DNA of 64,000 nt from Basidiobolus meristosporus CBS 931.73 (Eukaryota > Basidiobolomycota > Basidiobolomycetes > Basidiobolales > Basidiobolaceae), in contig MCFE01000044.1 of NCBI GenBank assembly GCA_002104905.1, positions 1-64,000 on the forward strand, given 5' to 3'. Made by a program: the position numbers and the translations under genes. Shown piece after piece: positions 1 to 8,609 of the stretch; positions within the stretch are counted from its first letter, which is position 1; every line of letters begins with the position of its first letter. The notes beneath the pieces are model-generated. The model did no database searches. It was not told the DNA's origin and saw nothing but the letters and a program-made list of their open reading frames with translations.

Positions 1-661
1 GATGACCATTCTAGATCATATTTGTGGATCTGAATCACTAAACAGACGTGGTTCAAGTGGGAGCAGGCCATCCCAGCTCAGAGTTGAGCAAAAACCTTCT
101 TTTTTTGGCCATGTTATATGTGCCACAGTGCCAGGAAACAAGGATAATCCGGATCAGGCGTAAATGACAAAACCTTAACTTGACCCAAAGTAGGTCACTA
201 TTTTTTACCTCATATAGCATCTATATGATGGAAGTAACTGTCCCTGAGCCTAATATGGACACACAGTGAAGTTGTCTAAATGGATTAGACTGTTGGCTGG
301 AAATAAGGAAACTCCAGATCTGCCGTAAATGACAAAACCTTAACTTGACCAAAAGTGGGTCAATTTTGCTCAAATAAGAAGCATTGGATAGCCCAGAGGC
401 TATATACTATTATTACAATCTGTCAATTAGACTCAGCTTATTATTCAAGCCTGTACAACTGATCAAAGTTGATGATAAGTATTATGATCAGATCATTCAG
501 ATTTTTAGGCATATTACTAAGTAGATATGCATACTGAATTCCAAGTTACTTGTTCTATTAAGTTGAACACAAATTCATACACCTTTGGATAATATATTAG
601 TCCAGTATGCAAAACAGTTAAATCTTATACGCTTATTACAGATTGCACACTCACAATATGT
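1..661. other. AT-rich intergenic or decayed transposon DNA
   Basis: No reading frame that looks like a gene is present. The stretch leads directly into the 3' end of a plus-strand Copia element at 662, so its right part is probably decayed Copia coding sequence that I can no longer read. It also contains the short direct repeat listed separately. Confidence 0.5.
160..362. repeat. Pair of about 38-base direct repeats, each with an inverted core
   Basis: Positions 160-197 and 324-362 share the string GTAAATGACAAAACCTTAAC followed by a TTGACC(N)AAAGT(N)GGTCA core. The core of the second copy reads TTGACCAAAAGTGGGTCAA, an inverted repeat with 6-base arms. The function is unknown; it may be part of a degraded repeat unit. 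Confidence 0.55.
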
Positions 662-1045
662 ATTTATTACTCATGAATATTTTGTTGAGTGGGAGTGTTG
701 TAATTATTGAATTGTCACCTAAATATTCATGCTAACTTAGTCACATAGATCTTATTCTGTGATTAGCATTCTGTCCTGACTAGATTTCTTGTCGGGATTT
801 ACTTAGAATATTTTCACCAAATTGTCAGGTACCCAGATTATTATTTTTCTCAAAGTCGTCCAAAAGACCCCAAACTTTGCACACATATTCTTGGGACCTT
901 CCTTAACAAACTCTACACGTTTGTTTTCCTCTACTTTATCAAAAGTATAAATACCATACTTTTGATCAATAAATCTACAAGTGAATAACATGTAAATCTT
1001 CTAGTTCTCCACATCACTTCCAATACTCCTCAGAATATTGCAACA
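662..1045 (+). mobile_element. Copia 3' end: polypurine tract plus 350-base LTR
   Basis: The LTR runs from TGTTGTAA at 696 to GCAACA at 1045. It aligns with the LTRs at 24987-25335, 25582-25930 and 29653-30000, including the GTATAAATA promoter box and the AATAAAT signal. Just upstream is the purine tract GAGTGGGAG, which in the element at 24987 is the mirror image next to its 3' LTR. This is therefore the 3' end of a plus-oriented element whose body is decayed or lost, not a solo LTR. The sequence has diverged visibly from the copies at 25-30 kb. Confidence 0.8.
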
Positions 1046-1964
1046 ATCTTACCCCTATTGCTACCCATGTGCCCACTGAACAGTGTTGAACACCAAGGAG
1101 CTATCATTTCATGTTGTCAGCTTATCTACTAATTCCCCTCAACTAAAAACTCTTGTATCAGAGCTACAGCTGTAGTGCTGGCTTCTTTGTTTCAACTGAA
1201 ATAAAGATATAACCTCTTGGTGACTGTTTCTACCTCCCCCCCCTAATATTTATGTGTAATGACAATACTCACAAAAAGCTTAGCATCTGTTGGGAGATCT
1301 ATTGGTTTTTATTGTGACATCTCTGCTCTTTTGTATCTCATAACTTGTCATATGCATAATATGATACCTGAGAGTACCAGTGGAGTTTCTTCTTTGCAAC
1401 AAAGATACTGCATTGGGTAATTGAGATAGTAGCTGCACTAGGTCTTGGAAGGGTGAAAACTCATTTTGTAACTGATGGCAAATTGCAGCAACATTTTAGA
1501 ACTTTTAGTCAAGCACTGAGCTGAAATGATATCTTCAACAGCTGAGGATAGCAGGTCAGAGTATTTGGCAGTATGTGCCCAATGTCATAACACTGACCCA
1601 GTTGGTAATATGATTTTCTGAAAGTTTTGTCATCGAGATTTAAAATTTTAGATTTGGTACTTAGATAACATTTATGATTTTTAAATTAGGGCATTTAAAG
1701 GTATACTTTAATTTTAATTTGTGTAAACTTTCAGCACACTTGAATAATTATTTTTACTTTAATCCACCATTGGCTTAAACTACTTTTGTTAACTTAGTCT
1801 GATCTTGGGTTAAACTTTTCTAAACTGTTTTTGTTTTCTTTGAGCAGCCTTTAGTTAATAAAATGTTGAACATTTAATTGCCAACATGAAATGTTTGAGT
1901 TTTAAATCTGATAAAATATAACAAGCTTTTTAATTTTTCTTAGTTTTTGTAAATTGTACCTACC
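1046..1964. other. AT-rich intergenic region
   Basis: I see no gene, RNA gene or clear repeat here. Short AT-rich runs dominate. The right edge meets the 3' end of the pseudogene at 1965. Confidence 0.5.
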
Positions 1965-2244
1965 TTGTTTCACTGCAATAATGACTGCTCCCCCTGATCC
2001 TAAATCCTGACTACTGGTAGGCATGAGATTATCACCATTGCCATTGCCATCATTTCCAGTGCCATAACCACCAGGACCATTGTCACTACCGCCATTGCCA
2101 TTGGAACCCCCACTGGGTACATCTGTGACGTTGTAAGCTCCGTCACTCCTTGCCTGCAGTCTACTATCAAAAAGACTAAGCCGTAGCGTTGATTGCTGCT
2201 AAACTAGACAGGAGGTACAAGATTTTATGGGCATAAGGTTTCAA
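1965..2244 (-). pseudogene. Truncated paralogue of the Gly/Asn-repeat secreted protein
   Basis: Read on the minus strand this segment aligns with the first about 60 codons of the gene at 3667-5865. It has the same signal-peptide tail (LAAINA), the same RLQAR-like segment and the same TDV.SGG start of the Gly/Asn-rich part. The start codon has become TTG (2242-2244). Two stops and about 7 extra bases interrupt the end of the signal peptide. Only about three Gly/Asn units follow before the sequence leaves the family, ending in an unrelated tail with a splice-donor-like GTAGGT. It is a dead partial duplicate, useful as evidence that the family duplicates locally. Confidence 0.8.
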
Positions 2245-2733
2245 CCTATTGTAGAAAGAGATGTATTACCCAGCGGGTGGCTTTATTTATCCCACTGGAG
2301 CCTCTATTTGTACCCACCCGCTGCTTTTCCTTTACGGAGGTACTCCACAAGCAAACTTATTAGGGTTAGGGTTATGTCTCATTAAGCCAGTTCAGTGTGT
2401 TTACTATCCGAATCAAACCAGATGCTTACCTACCAGCCTTACCATTAACTTGAACAGGGTACAGAGTCAACGCCTTATATGTTTATCCAGCATTTGTGTA
2501 TGATATCATAAATATTGGCCTATTAAGAGTGGCATTTGCATGGTTGATTTCGTTCAACTGAACTTGAGTAATATACCGCAGGGTTTTTTATCAGTGAGAG
2601 GTTTATTACATCAAACGGCGCACCGTTGCTGGTATGTTCTCCTGTAATAATGATTGAATGACAATATAGTGTTTAGAGTTCCTGAAGATTATTGATAGGG
2701 ATTTCTAATATATGCTGATATCAACCGAGTATT
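2245..2733. other. Former promoter region of the pseudogene and spacer
   Basis: The part next to 2244 is the degenerate counterpart of the promoter of the 5865 gene. It contains a 10-base inverted repeat (CAGCGGGTGG at 2271-2280 and its complement at 2314-2323) around ATAAATA-like sequence. A 243-base open frame at 2261-2503 has no recognisable content and I do not call it a gene. Confidence 0.5.
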
Positions 2734-3540
2734 TTATGCACTTGCTATGATATCTTCAGCGACTTTCTGTGCCAACATGTGAATATACAACACCGGGAAG
2801 TATCCAGGGAGCATCCACCACACGCAGGCCTTTAGCGCCACGAACTTTGAATTTGGCGTCAAGAACCGCCATCACGTCCCCGTCTTCTCCAACTTTGGCA
2901 GTGCAGCAAGCATGGTGTCCCCAGGAGATTTCTTTGATGTACTGCTTCAATTGCTCGTCGGTGGTTACATTTTTACCGGGCAAGTACTCAGTGAACCTAG
3001 TCCAGATCGAGCCGCTGGTGCGCTTTCGCTGCTGGCGAATCTGGCTTACGATAGCATTCAGGTCATCATCACCGCCCTGTTCGAAGTAGTGAAAGTTGAT
3101 ATATGGAGTATCGAAGGGGTCGGTAGAGCTCAGACGAACAACTCCCGCCTTGTTCTTGGTATGCGCCTTGAGAATAATTTGGGAAAGGGCATCGGGATGA
3201 TCCGCTACAAGTTGGGAATATCCCTTAAAGTAGCCCTGAAAGTGGGCAGGGAAGTTCAGGGTGAACAGATCAGGCTCGGTCAAGCTTGATTTGGACTTGT
3301 CCATGAAGGCAGATAAGACTCCATTCGAGATATAAGGGCCTGTATGGTACTTGCGATACTCCTCGTAGCATGGATCGCTGGAATTGTCCCAGAATTTGCA
3401 GTCTTTGAGAAGGCTGAACTTACGGTCCCATTTGATAATCTGTGTGCAGAACAGGAGTGGTGGTAACCCCGCTAGTGTAATCAGCAATGTACTGGTCGAG
3501 GTTGTGGCCGATACTAAACAGCACAAAATCCTCGTACTAC
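2734..3540 (-). pseudogene. GMC oxidoreductase C-terminal fragment, frameshifted
   Basis: GMC flavoenzymes (aryl-alcohol, glucose or choline oxidase-like) oxidise alcohols with FAD. This fragment carries the substrate-binding and C-terminal region only. Visible motifs are a YINFHYF-like strand and WGHHACCTAKVG, which contains the catalytic histidine, followed by KVRGAKGLRVVDA. The N-terminal FAD-binding Rossmann motif is absent. The main frame spans 2756-3526. Near 3435 the typical upstream segment (IGHNLDQY) is found in another frame. At the C-terminus, after VVDA, the expected ending (PGYFPVLYIHML, AEDI) continues in another frame to a TAA at 2734-2736. A few residues expected between VVDA and PGYF are missing. 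Two frame breaks plus loss of the FAD domain make it a pseudogene. Confidence 0.85.
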
Positions 3541-3666
3541 TAATCTGCGCAATACTTTGAATAGCAGCTCTGACTGTGACAAAGGAATTACTGGATTAGA
3601 ATCAAGTTTATTAATAGCAATTATAAATACATAATGGTAAATACTGCTGTTGCTCTGATCTATAAT

Positions 3667-5865
3667 TTACTGGCAATCATCATTACCATTGCCGTTCCCA
3701 TTACCACCATTTCCGGAACCGTAGGCACCAGCTCCGTTACCACCAGTTCCATTACCATCTCCGTTACCTCTATTACCACCATCGCCATTTCCATCGCCGT
3801 TTCCAGCCCCGTTACTACCATTACCATTACCGCCGTTGCCATTGCCATTACCACCGTTTCCAGAGTCATATGCACCAGCTCCGTTGCCGCCGTTACCATT
3901 TCCACCATTGCCGCCGTTACCGTTGCCATTACCTCCGCTTCCAGAGTCATAGGCACCAGCTCCATTGCCGCCACTTCCATCTCCGCCATTGCCATTACCT
4001 CCGTTTCCAGAGTCATAGGCACCAGCTCCGTTGCCGCCGTTACCATTTCCACCATTGCCACCGTTACCGTTGCCATTACCTCCGTTTCCAGAGTCATAGC
4101 CACCAGCTCCGTTGCCGCCGTTGCCATTTCCACCACTGCTATTGCCACCGCTTCCATCTCCGCCATTGCCGTTGCCATTTCCACCATTGCTGTTACCGCC
4201 GTTTCCAGAGTCATAGGTACCAGCTCCGTTGCCGCCGTTACCATTTCCACCATTACCGTTTCCGTCTCCATTGCCACCACTACCGGTGCCGTTACCACCG
4301 TTTCCAGAATCATAGCCACCAGCTCCGTTGCCGCCGTTACCATTTCCACCATTACCGTTACCACCGTTTCCAGAGCCATACGCACCAGCTCCATTGCCGC
4401 CGTTTCCGTCTCCATTACCGCCGTTGTCATTACCATTACCTCCGTTTCCAGAGTCATAGGTACCAGCTCCTTTACCACTGTTTCCACCTCCACCATTGCC
4501 ATTGCCGTCGTTACCATTACCACCGTTTCCAGAGTCATAGGCACCAGCTCCGTTGCCACCGTTTCCATCTCCGCCATTGCCATTGCCGTCTCCATTGCCG
4601 CTGTTACCGTTACCTCCGCTTCCAGAGTCATAGGCACCAGCTCCATTGCCACCCTTCCATCTCCGCCATTGCCGCCCCATTGCCGCCCCATTGCCGCCGT
4701 TGCCATTGCCGTTACCACCATTTCCAGAGTCATAGGCACCAGCTCCGTTGCCACCGTTTCCATCTCCGCCACTGCCGTCTCCATTGCCGCCGTTACCATT
4801 ACCATTACCTCCGCTTCCAGAGTCATAGGCACCAGCTCCATTGCCACCACTTCCATCTCCGCCATTGCCGCCCCATTGCCGCCCCATTGCCGCCCCATTG
4901 CCGCCGTTGCCATTGCCGTTACCACCATTTCCAGAGTCATAGGCACCAGCTCCGTTGCCACCGTTTCCATCTCCGCCACTGCCGTCTCCATTGCCGCCGT
5001 TACCATTACCATTACCTCCGCTTCCAGAGTCATAGCCGCCAGCTCCTTTACCACCGCTTCCATTACCGCCGTTGTCATTACCATTACCTCCGTTTCCAGA
5101 GTCATAGGCACCAGCTCCTTTACCACTGTCTCCACCTCCACCTCCGCCATTGCCATTGCCGTTGCCATCTCCATTGCCGCCGTTACCATTGCCATTACCT
5201 CCGTTTCCAGAGTCATAGGCACCAGCTCCTTTACCACCGTTTCCATCTCCGCCATTGCCATTGCCGTCTCCATTGCCGCCGTTACCGTTGCCATTACCTC
5301 CGTTTCCAGAGTCATAGGCACCAGCTCCGTTGCCACCGTTTCCATCTCCGCCATTGCCATTGCCGTCTCCATTACCATTACCTCCGTTTCCAGAGTCATA
5401 GGCACCAGCTCCTTTACCACTGTCTCCACCTCCGCCATTGCCATTGCCGTTGTCATCTCCATTGCCGCCGTTACCGTTGCCATTACCTCCGTTTCCAGAG
5501 TCATAAGCACCAGCTCCGTTACCACCGTTTCCATCTCCGCCATTGCCATTGCCGTCTCCATTACCGCCGTTACCATTACCGTTACCTCCGTTTCCAGAGT
5601 CATATGCACCAGCTCCGTTGCCGCCGTTGCCATTTCCACCATTGCCGTTGCCACCGTTACCATTACCTCCGTTTCCAGAGTCATAGCCATCAGCTCCGTT
5701 GCCGCCGTTGCCATTTCCGCCATTGCCGTTGGCACCTCCACTGAATACATCTGTGACATCGTAAGCCCCGCCACTCCTAGCCTGCAGTCTTCTGTCGAAA
5801 GCTGCGGCGTTGATTGCTGCCAAACCAGAGAGGAAGCACAAGATTCTAGGAGCGGAGAATTTCAT
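3667..5865 (-). CDS. Secreted Gly/Asn-rich repeat protein, 732 residues
   Basis: I do not recognise a named family. The start is the ATG at 5865; an N-terminal signal peptide (residues 1-22, hydrophobic core ILCFLSGLAAINA) is followed by a short basic segment (RRLQAR) and then about 700 residues made almost only of Gly, Asn and Asp. I count 22 units of 22 to 49 residues, each ending in GA(G/D)(A/G/T)Y(D/G)SG. Each unit thus supplies a single tyrosine in a Gly/Asn matrix. There are no Lys-Arg sites after the signal region, only a lone cysteine in the C-terminal DDCQ, and no membrane anchor. Inference: an extracellular or wall-associated structural protein, possibly cross-linked through tyrosine. 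The long open frames on the other strand and in another frame are by-products of GC-biased repeats. A TATA box lies 61 bases upstream, and a dead paralogue lies at 1965-2244. The single exon is uninterrupted. Confidence 0.8.
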   Translation of the reverse strand: MKFSAPRILCFLSGLAAINAAAFDRRLQARSGGAYDVTDVFSGGANGNGGNGNGGNGADGYDSGNGGNGNGGNGNGGNGNGGNGAGAYDSGNGGNGNGNGGNGDGNGNGGDGNGGNGAGAYDSGNGGNGNGNGGNGDDNGNGNGGGGDSGKGAGAYDSGNGGNGNGDGNGNGGDGNGGNGAGAYDSGNGGNGNGNGGNGDGNGNGGDGNGGKGAGAYDSGNGGNGNGNGGNGDGNGNGNGGGGGGDSGKGAGAYDSGNGGNGNDNGGNGSGGKGAGGYDSGSGGNGNGNGGNGDGSGGDGNGGNGAGAYDSGNGGNGNGNGGNGAAMGRQWGGNGGDGSGGNGAGAYDSGSGGNGNGNGGNGDGSGGDGNGGNGAGAYDSGNGGNGNGNGGNGAAMGRQWRRWKGGNGAGAYDSGSGGNGNSGNGDGNGNGGDGNGGNGAGAYDSGNGGNGNDGNGNGGGGNSGKGAGTYDSGNGGNGNDNGGNGDGNGGNGAGAYGSGNGGNGNGGNGNGGNGAGGYDSGNGGNGTGSGGNGDGNGNGGNGNGGNGAGTYDSGNGGNSNGGNGNGNGGDGSGGNSSGGNGNGGNGAGGYDSGNGGNGNGNGGNGGNGNGGNGAGAYDSGNGGNGNGGDGSGGNGAGAYDSGSGGNGNGNGGNGGNGNGGNGAGAYDSGNGGNGNGNGGNGNGSNGAGNGDGNGDGGNRGNGDGNGTGGNGAGAYGSGNGGNGNGNGNDDCQ
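3690..5700 (-). repeat. Variable-length coding minisatellite (22 units)
   Basis: Units of roughly 66 to 147 bases repeat throughout the gene, each built on GGNAAYGGN triplet-pair codons. Two consecutive blocks (units 9-10 and 11-12, about 4650-4930) look like a later duplication of a two-unit segment. Both carry an aberrant AAMGRQW stretch produced by runs of GGGG that shift the frame and then restore it. Unit length varies by whole codons elsewhere. Confidence 0.8.
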
Positions 5866-5925
5866 TCTATTGTAAAAGGAGATATACTACTGAGTGAGAT
5901 GTCTTGATTTTACCAACTAGAGTGC

Positions 5926-5934
5926 CTATTTATA
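5926..5934 (-). promoter_or_regulatory. TATA box of the Gly/Asn-repeat gene
   Basis: On the minus strand this reads TATAAATAG, about 61 bases before the ATG at 5865. The same box with similar spacing precedes the secreted-protein gene at 10417. Confidence 0.7.
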
Positions 5935-6791
5935 CTATAGCGTGGCATTCCCCACTGCACCCCTTGGCAATTACTCCTTACCCCACACACCATCTTGGTA
6001 AGCGAGATGTCAGCCATCATATCGAACCAGTATTTCTCCTAATCTTGCCTTCCCTCCCCTTCCCCTCAATTATTCTATCTGCAAATTGGGTAAACGAAAC
6101 CTTCCTTCCCCACATTTGGCATTACGATGCGTGCCTCCCATTACAGGACGACAAACACACATTGGATATTATTCACCGCTGCACGTATAGTGCCACCTTC
6201 CTCACACTTCGGCCTACACATCTCCTAGTGATATGGAACAGTGAACTATGGCATATTGGTATTTCTTGGACAATTTCAGAAGTGGCATTGTCTCGGCCCG
6301 GATAATCGAATGGTCAGTATCCCCTGCTTATAGTGATGCCAACATGAAGAACACTATCAAAGGAATATTCAGGATGTCATACGAAATTGCCAATTAGCAA
6401 CGTCACAAGCATGCTTAGGTAACGCCAGCAGTGGTCAACTGGGCTACTTTTATGAGTAAGCCCTACCCTCCCAACCAACATGGTATACGCTAAAGTAAAA
6501 GAGACAATCCAATGCTCAACGAACAAGCAAACCACCATATCAGTCGTGTACTTGTGTAAAAGAACTGAATGAATGCATTGTATGAGCCAAGTATCACCTT
6601 TGGTTCAACCAAGTTGCTGATATATGATGTACAGAGACATTTATAAGTGACTTTGAAGTGAGCAACCTTTACCACTTTTAACTTGCATGTGTTTGAGTGA
6701 AGGTAATCAAGGTTAGACTGAAAAACATACTTGGCAACACATTATTTATTTGAAAACCAACCCTAGAGTTGGAGAAACATTGGGCTGATTC
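5935..6791. other. Intergenic region
   Basis: The left part is the upstream region of the Gly/Asn-repeat gene; pyrimidine-rich patches occur at about 6040-6070. A 400-base open frame on the plus strand (5904-6305) lacks an ATG start and any family signature, so I do not accept it. The right part is 3' flank of the peroxiredoxin gene. Confidence 0.6.
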
Positions 6792-7484
6792 TTACAAGTC
6801 TTTTAAGACTGTCTGAGCCAAGGTGCAGGTAATACCGGTATTATCAGGTTCAACATAAATCTTCTTCACTACTGCATCTTCAATAAGCAACGCAAAGCGC
6901 TTCGAACGGACAGAGCCGAGAACACCTACATAATGGACGGCAAGAACAATTTAGCCTCTGTTTGGTGAGATGGGGCCCCAAATCAGCTCGTCTTACCGGT
7001 GGCATCGAAGGAAAGGTCAAGGGATTTGACGAACTCCGCCTTGGGATCAGCCAACAGCTTGACTTTGTCCCCAGTTCCAAGAGATTCGGCCCAAGCCTTC
7101 ATTACGAAGGCATCGTTGACCGACACGCAAGCGACTAGCTCGACTCCCTTCTGCTTCAACTCGGGGTAAGCAGTCAAGTACGAAGGCACGTGAGTTTTCG
7201 AACACCCAGGAGTGAAAGCACCTGGAACACCAATGAGGATGGCACGCTTGTGGCGTTTAAAGATGTCACGCGAAGAAACTTCGTGAGAAGGGGAATCTTC
7301 TTGAAGCTTGACATTGGGGATCAAGTCGCCAACCGCCACACGACTCACAGAGGTGGCATGGAAGGCGCGGGCTTGCAAAGGCTGGACAACAAGAAATCAA
7401 AGCGTTAATAAATCGGCAGGATGTTTAGGAGCAAGGATAGCTTACACCGACTTTGATAACTTGAGGTAGGAAAGTACGAAGCAT
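6792..7484 (-). CDS. Peroxiredoxin, Prx5/Ahp1-like, probably mitochondrial
   Basis: This thiol peroxidase reduces hydrogen peroxide and alkyl peroxides. Three exons: 7446-7484, 7381-6997 and 6925-6792, with introns 7382-7445 and 6926-6996; the spliced product is 185 residues. The start is the ATG at 7484 (MLRTFLPQ), which gives a basic, hydrophobic leader containing RAFHATSVSR and resembling a mitochondrial presequence. Domain evidence: PGAFTPGCSKTHVPSYL with the peroxidatic Cys, VNDAFVMKAW, a DPK.EF.KSLDLSFDATG segment, then after the second intron RSKRFALLIEDG-like sequence and VEPDNTGITC with a candidate resolving Cys. This order is normal for the redoxin family and the length is usual. 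It is divergent from the G-gamma gene at 8043. All splice sites are GT-AG and the frame is continuous across both junctions. Confidence 0.93.
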
Positions 7485-8042
7485 TTTGTGCGTATACAAG
7501 ATTGACTAGCAGGATTTAGTTGCATGAACAGGGTAGGACACCTTAAATAGTCGATTCTGATTCGCTTACGTTTTGGTCAATAGGGCATGATGATGATGAT
7601 GATGAGAATTTCTACCGAGGGTCTGAGCATTGTGAAAGTGACATCAAAGGCTACATTGCGATACAACAAGAAGAGTTGAGTTTGTCAGGTGATGTTGTAC
7701 GTGTTTCAAAAGCAGGGCAATGTTCGAATGGTGGATTGTAAGCAGACACAGGTAACACTTCTTGAATGAAGGGGTGAATATACTTGGGGTATGGGTTAGG
7801 GATAGGGTCAGGGTCAGGGTCAGGGTCAGGGTCAAGGCAGATACTCGTTATTCATTAATCAAGTAGATAATTTCTCCCTAATAAGACCAGTGACCAGTTG
7901 CCGGCCTCCTCTTCTTGGGCGTCCACCCACCCAGTCCTATTCCCCAGTCCTATTCTACGCTTCTCTGTCGTTGTATTTGTTTTCATTCAAGTCGATCTTT
8001 CAGCGAATAAACTTCCTCCTGGTGTGATACCTTGCCGAAGTA
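7485..8042. other. Divergent promoter region between peroxiredoxin and G-gamma genes
   Basis: Contains an ATGATGATGATGATG run near 7586 and a G-rich hexamer array at 7805-7834 (listed separately). Pyrimidine-rich sequence (TTCTCTGTCGTTG) just before 8043 is typical of fungal transcription starts. No gene seen. Confidence 0.6.
7805..7834 (+). repeat. (GGGTCA)5 hexamer array preceded by GGGTTAGGG
   Basis: Five exact GGGTCA units directly follow ATGGGTTAGGGATA. The TTAGGG sequence is telomere-like, but only one unit occurs and the array is internal. Evenly spaced G3 runs could form a G-quadruplex; that is inference. Confidence 0.85.
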
Positions 8043-8341
8043 ATGCCTACTAGTGGATTAAATGCAATGTCTGAGCAAAAGCTTAGAAAGATGATGGAGT
8101 ACAACCAAAGGTTGAAAGAACAGCTCGAACTTCCACGGGAACCTGTATCTCAAGCAAGTAGAATGTATGTTCCTCAATGCCTAGTCGTTGACGTTGAGTT
8201 TGACTGAATTCCCTTTCTAGGCTGATCAAGTACGTGAGTACCACCCGGGATTACCTCCTTCCTTCGGTGTGGGGAACTCCCGGGGCAAACGACCCATTCG
8301 CTAATAAAGGAGGGGGTGGCTGCGAATGTGTCCTTGCTTGA
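8043..8341 (+). CDS. Heterotrimeric G-protein gamma subunit
   Basis: The partner of G-beta in pheromone and nutrient signalling, held at the membrane by a lipid. Two exons, 8043-8164 and 8221-8341, join across a 56-base GT-AG intron in frame to give 80 residues. Exon 1 holds the helical segment MSEQKLRKMMEYNQRLKEQL, the part that forms a coiled coil with G-beta. Exon 2 begins LIKYVSTTRDYLLPSVWG, the conserved NPF-like region of fungal gammas, followed by a Gly-rich linker. The protein ends CECVLA: a CaaX box (CVLA) for prenylation with an extra Cys two residues upstream that could be palmitoylated. Length is normal (fungal gammas are about 80 to 110). The gene is too small and split to appear as a single long frame. 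Confidence 0.92.
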
Positions 8342-8609
8342 TGAGGTCCAGCCCCGCACGATGCGATGCCTCGCCATGTTACTGCTTCTGTACTAATCAT
8401 CCGCTATACTGACACTTAACCATAAACTTAATTTTGATTAAGTATCCCTAATAATATTGCATCCATTGTATCTCCTCCACCAGGGATCTAATAAACCACT
8501 GCTATCTTGAACCCCTGAAATTCGAACCATGTGATGTGCATATGACTGCTTTACGCTGGATACCCTCGAGAATAGCAGTCTACCTGGAAAGAAGCTCAAC
8601 CAACCTAGA

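Noticed and set aside
2756-3526. Complete short GMC oxidoreductase gene
   Set aside because: FAD-binding N-terminus absent and typical family sequence continues in other frames at both ends.
3660-5774. Open frame of 704 codons on the minus strand (Met/Glu/Thr/Ala repeats) and a 624-codon His/Arg/Tyr frame on plus
   Set aside because: Out-of-frame readings of the same minisatellite; the leader sequence supports only the Gly/Asn frame.
3667-5865. Fungal RiPP precursor (dikaritin-type repeated core with Tyr)
   Set aside because: No Kex2 Lys-Arg sites between repeats, no UstY-like or tyrosinase gene nearby, and repeats are far longer and nearly pure Gly/Asn.
3634-5907. Open frame of 757 codons on the plus strand, Ser/Thr/Ile/Val-rich
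   Set aside because: It is the antisense reading of the Gly/Asn minisatellite, whose triplet pattern keeps several frames open. It lacks a signal peptide, and the minus frame has a leader, TATA box and paralogue.
5904-6305. 133-codon open frame, plus strand
   Set aside because: Starts without ATG in the promoter of the repeat gene; no family signature.
7805-7834. Interstitial telomere
   Set aside because: Units are GGGTCA, with a single TTAGGG; it is a simple hexamer array.
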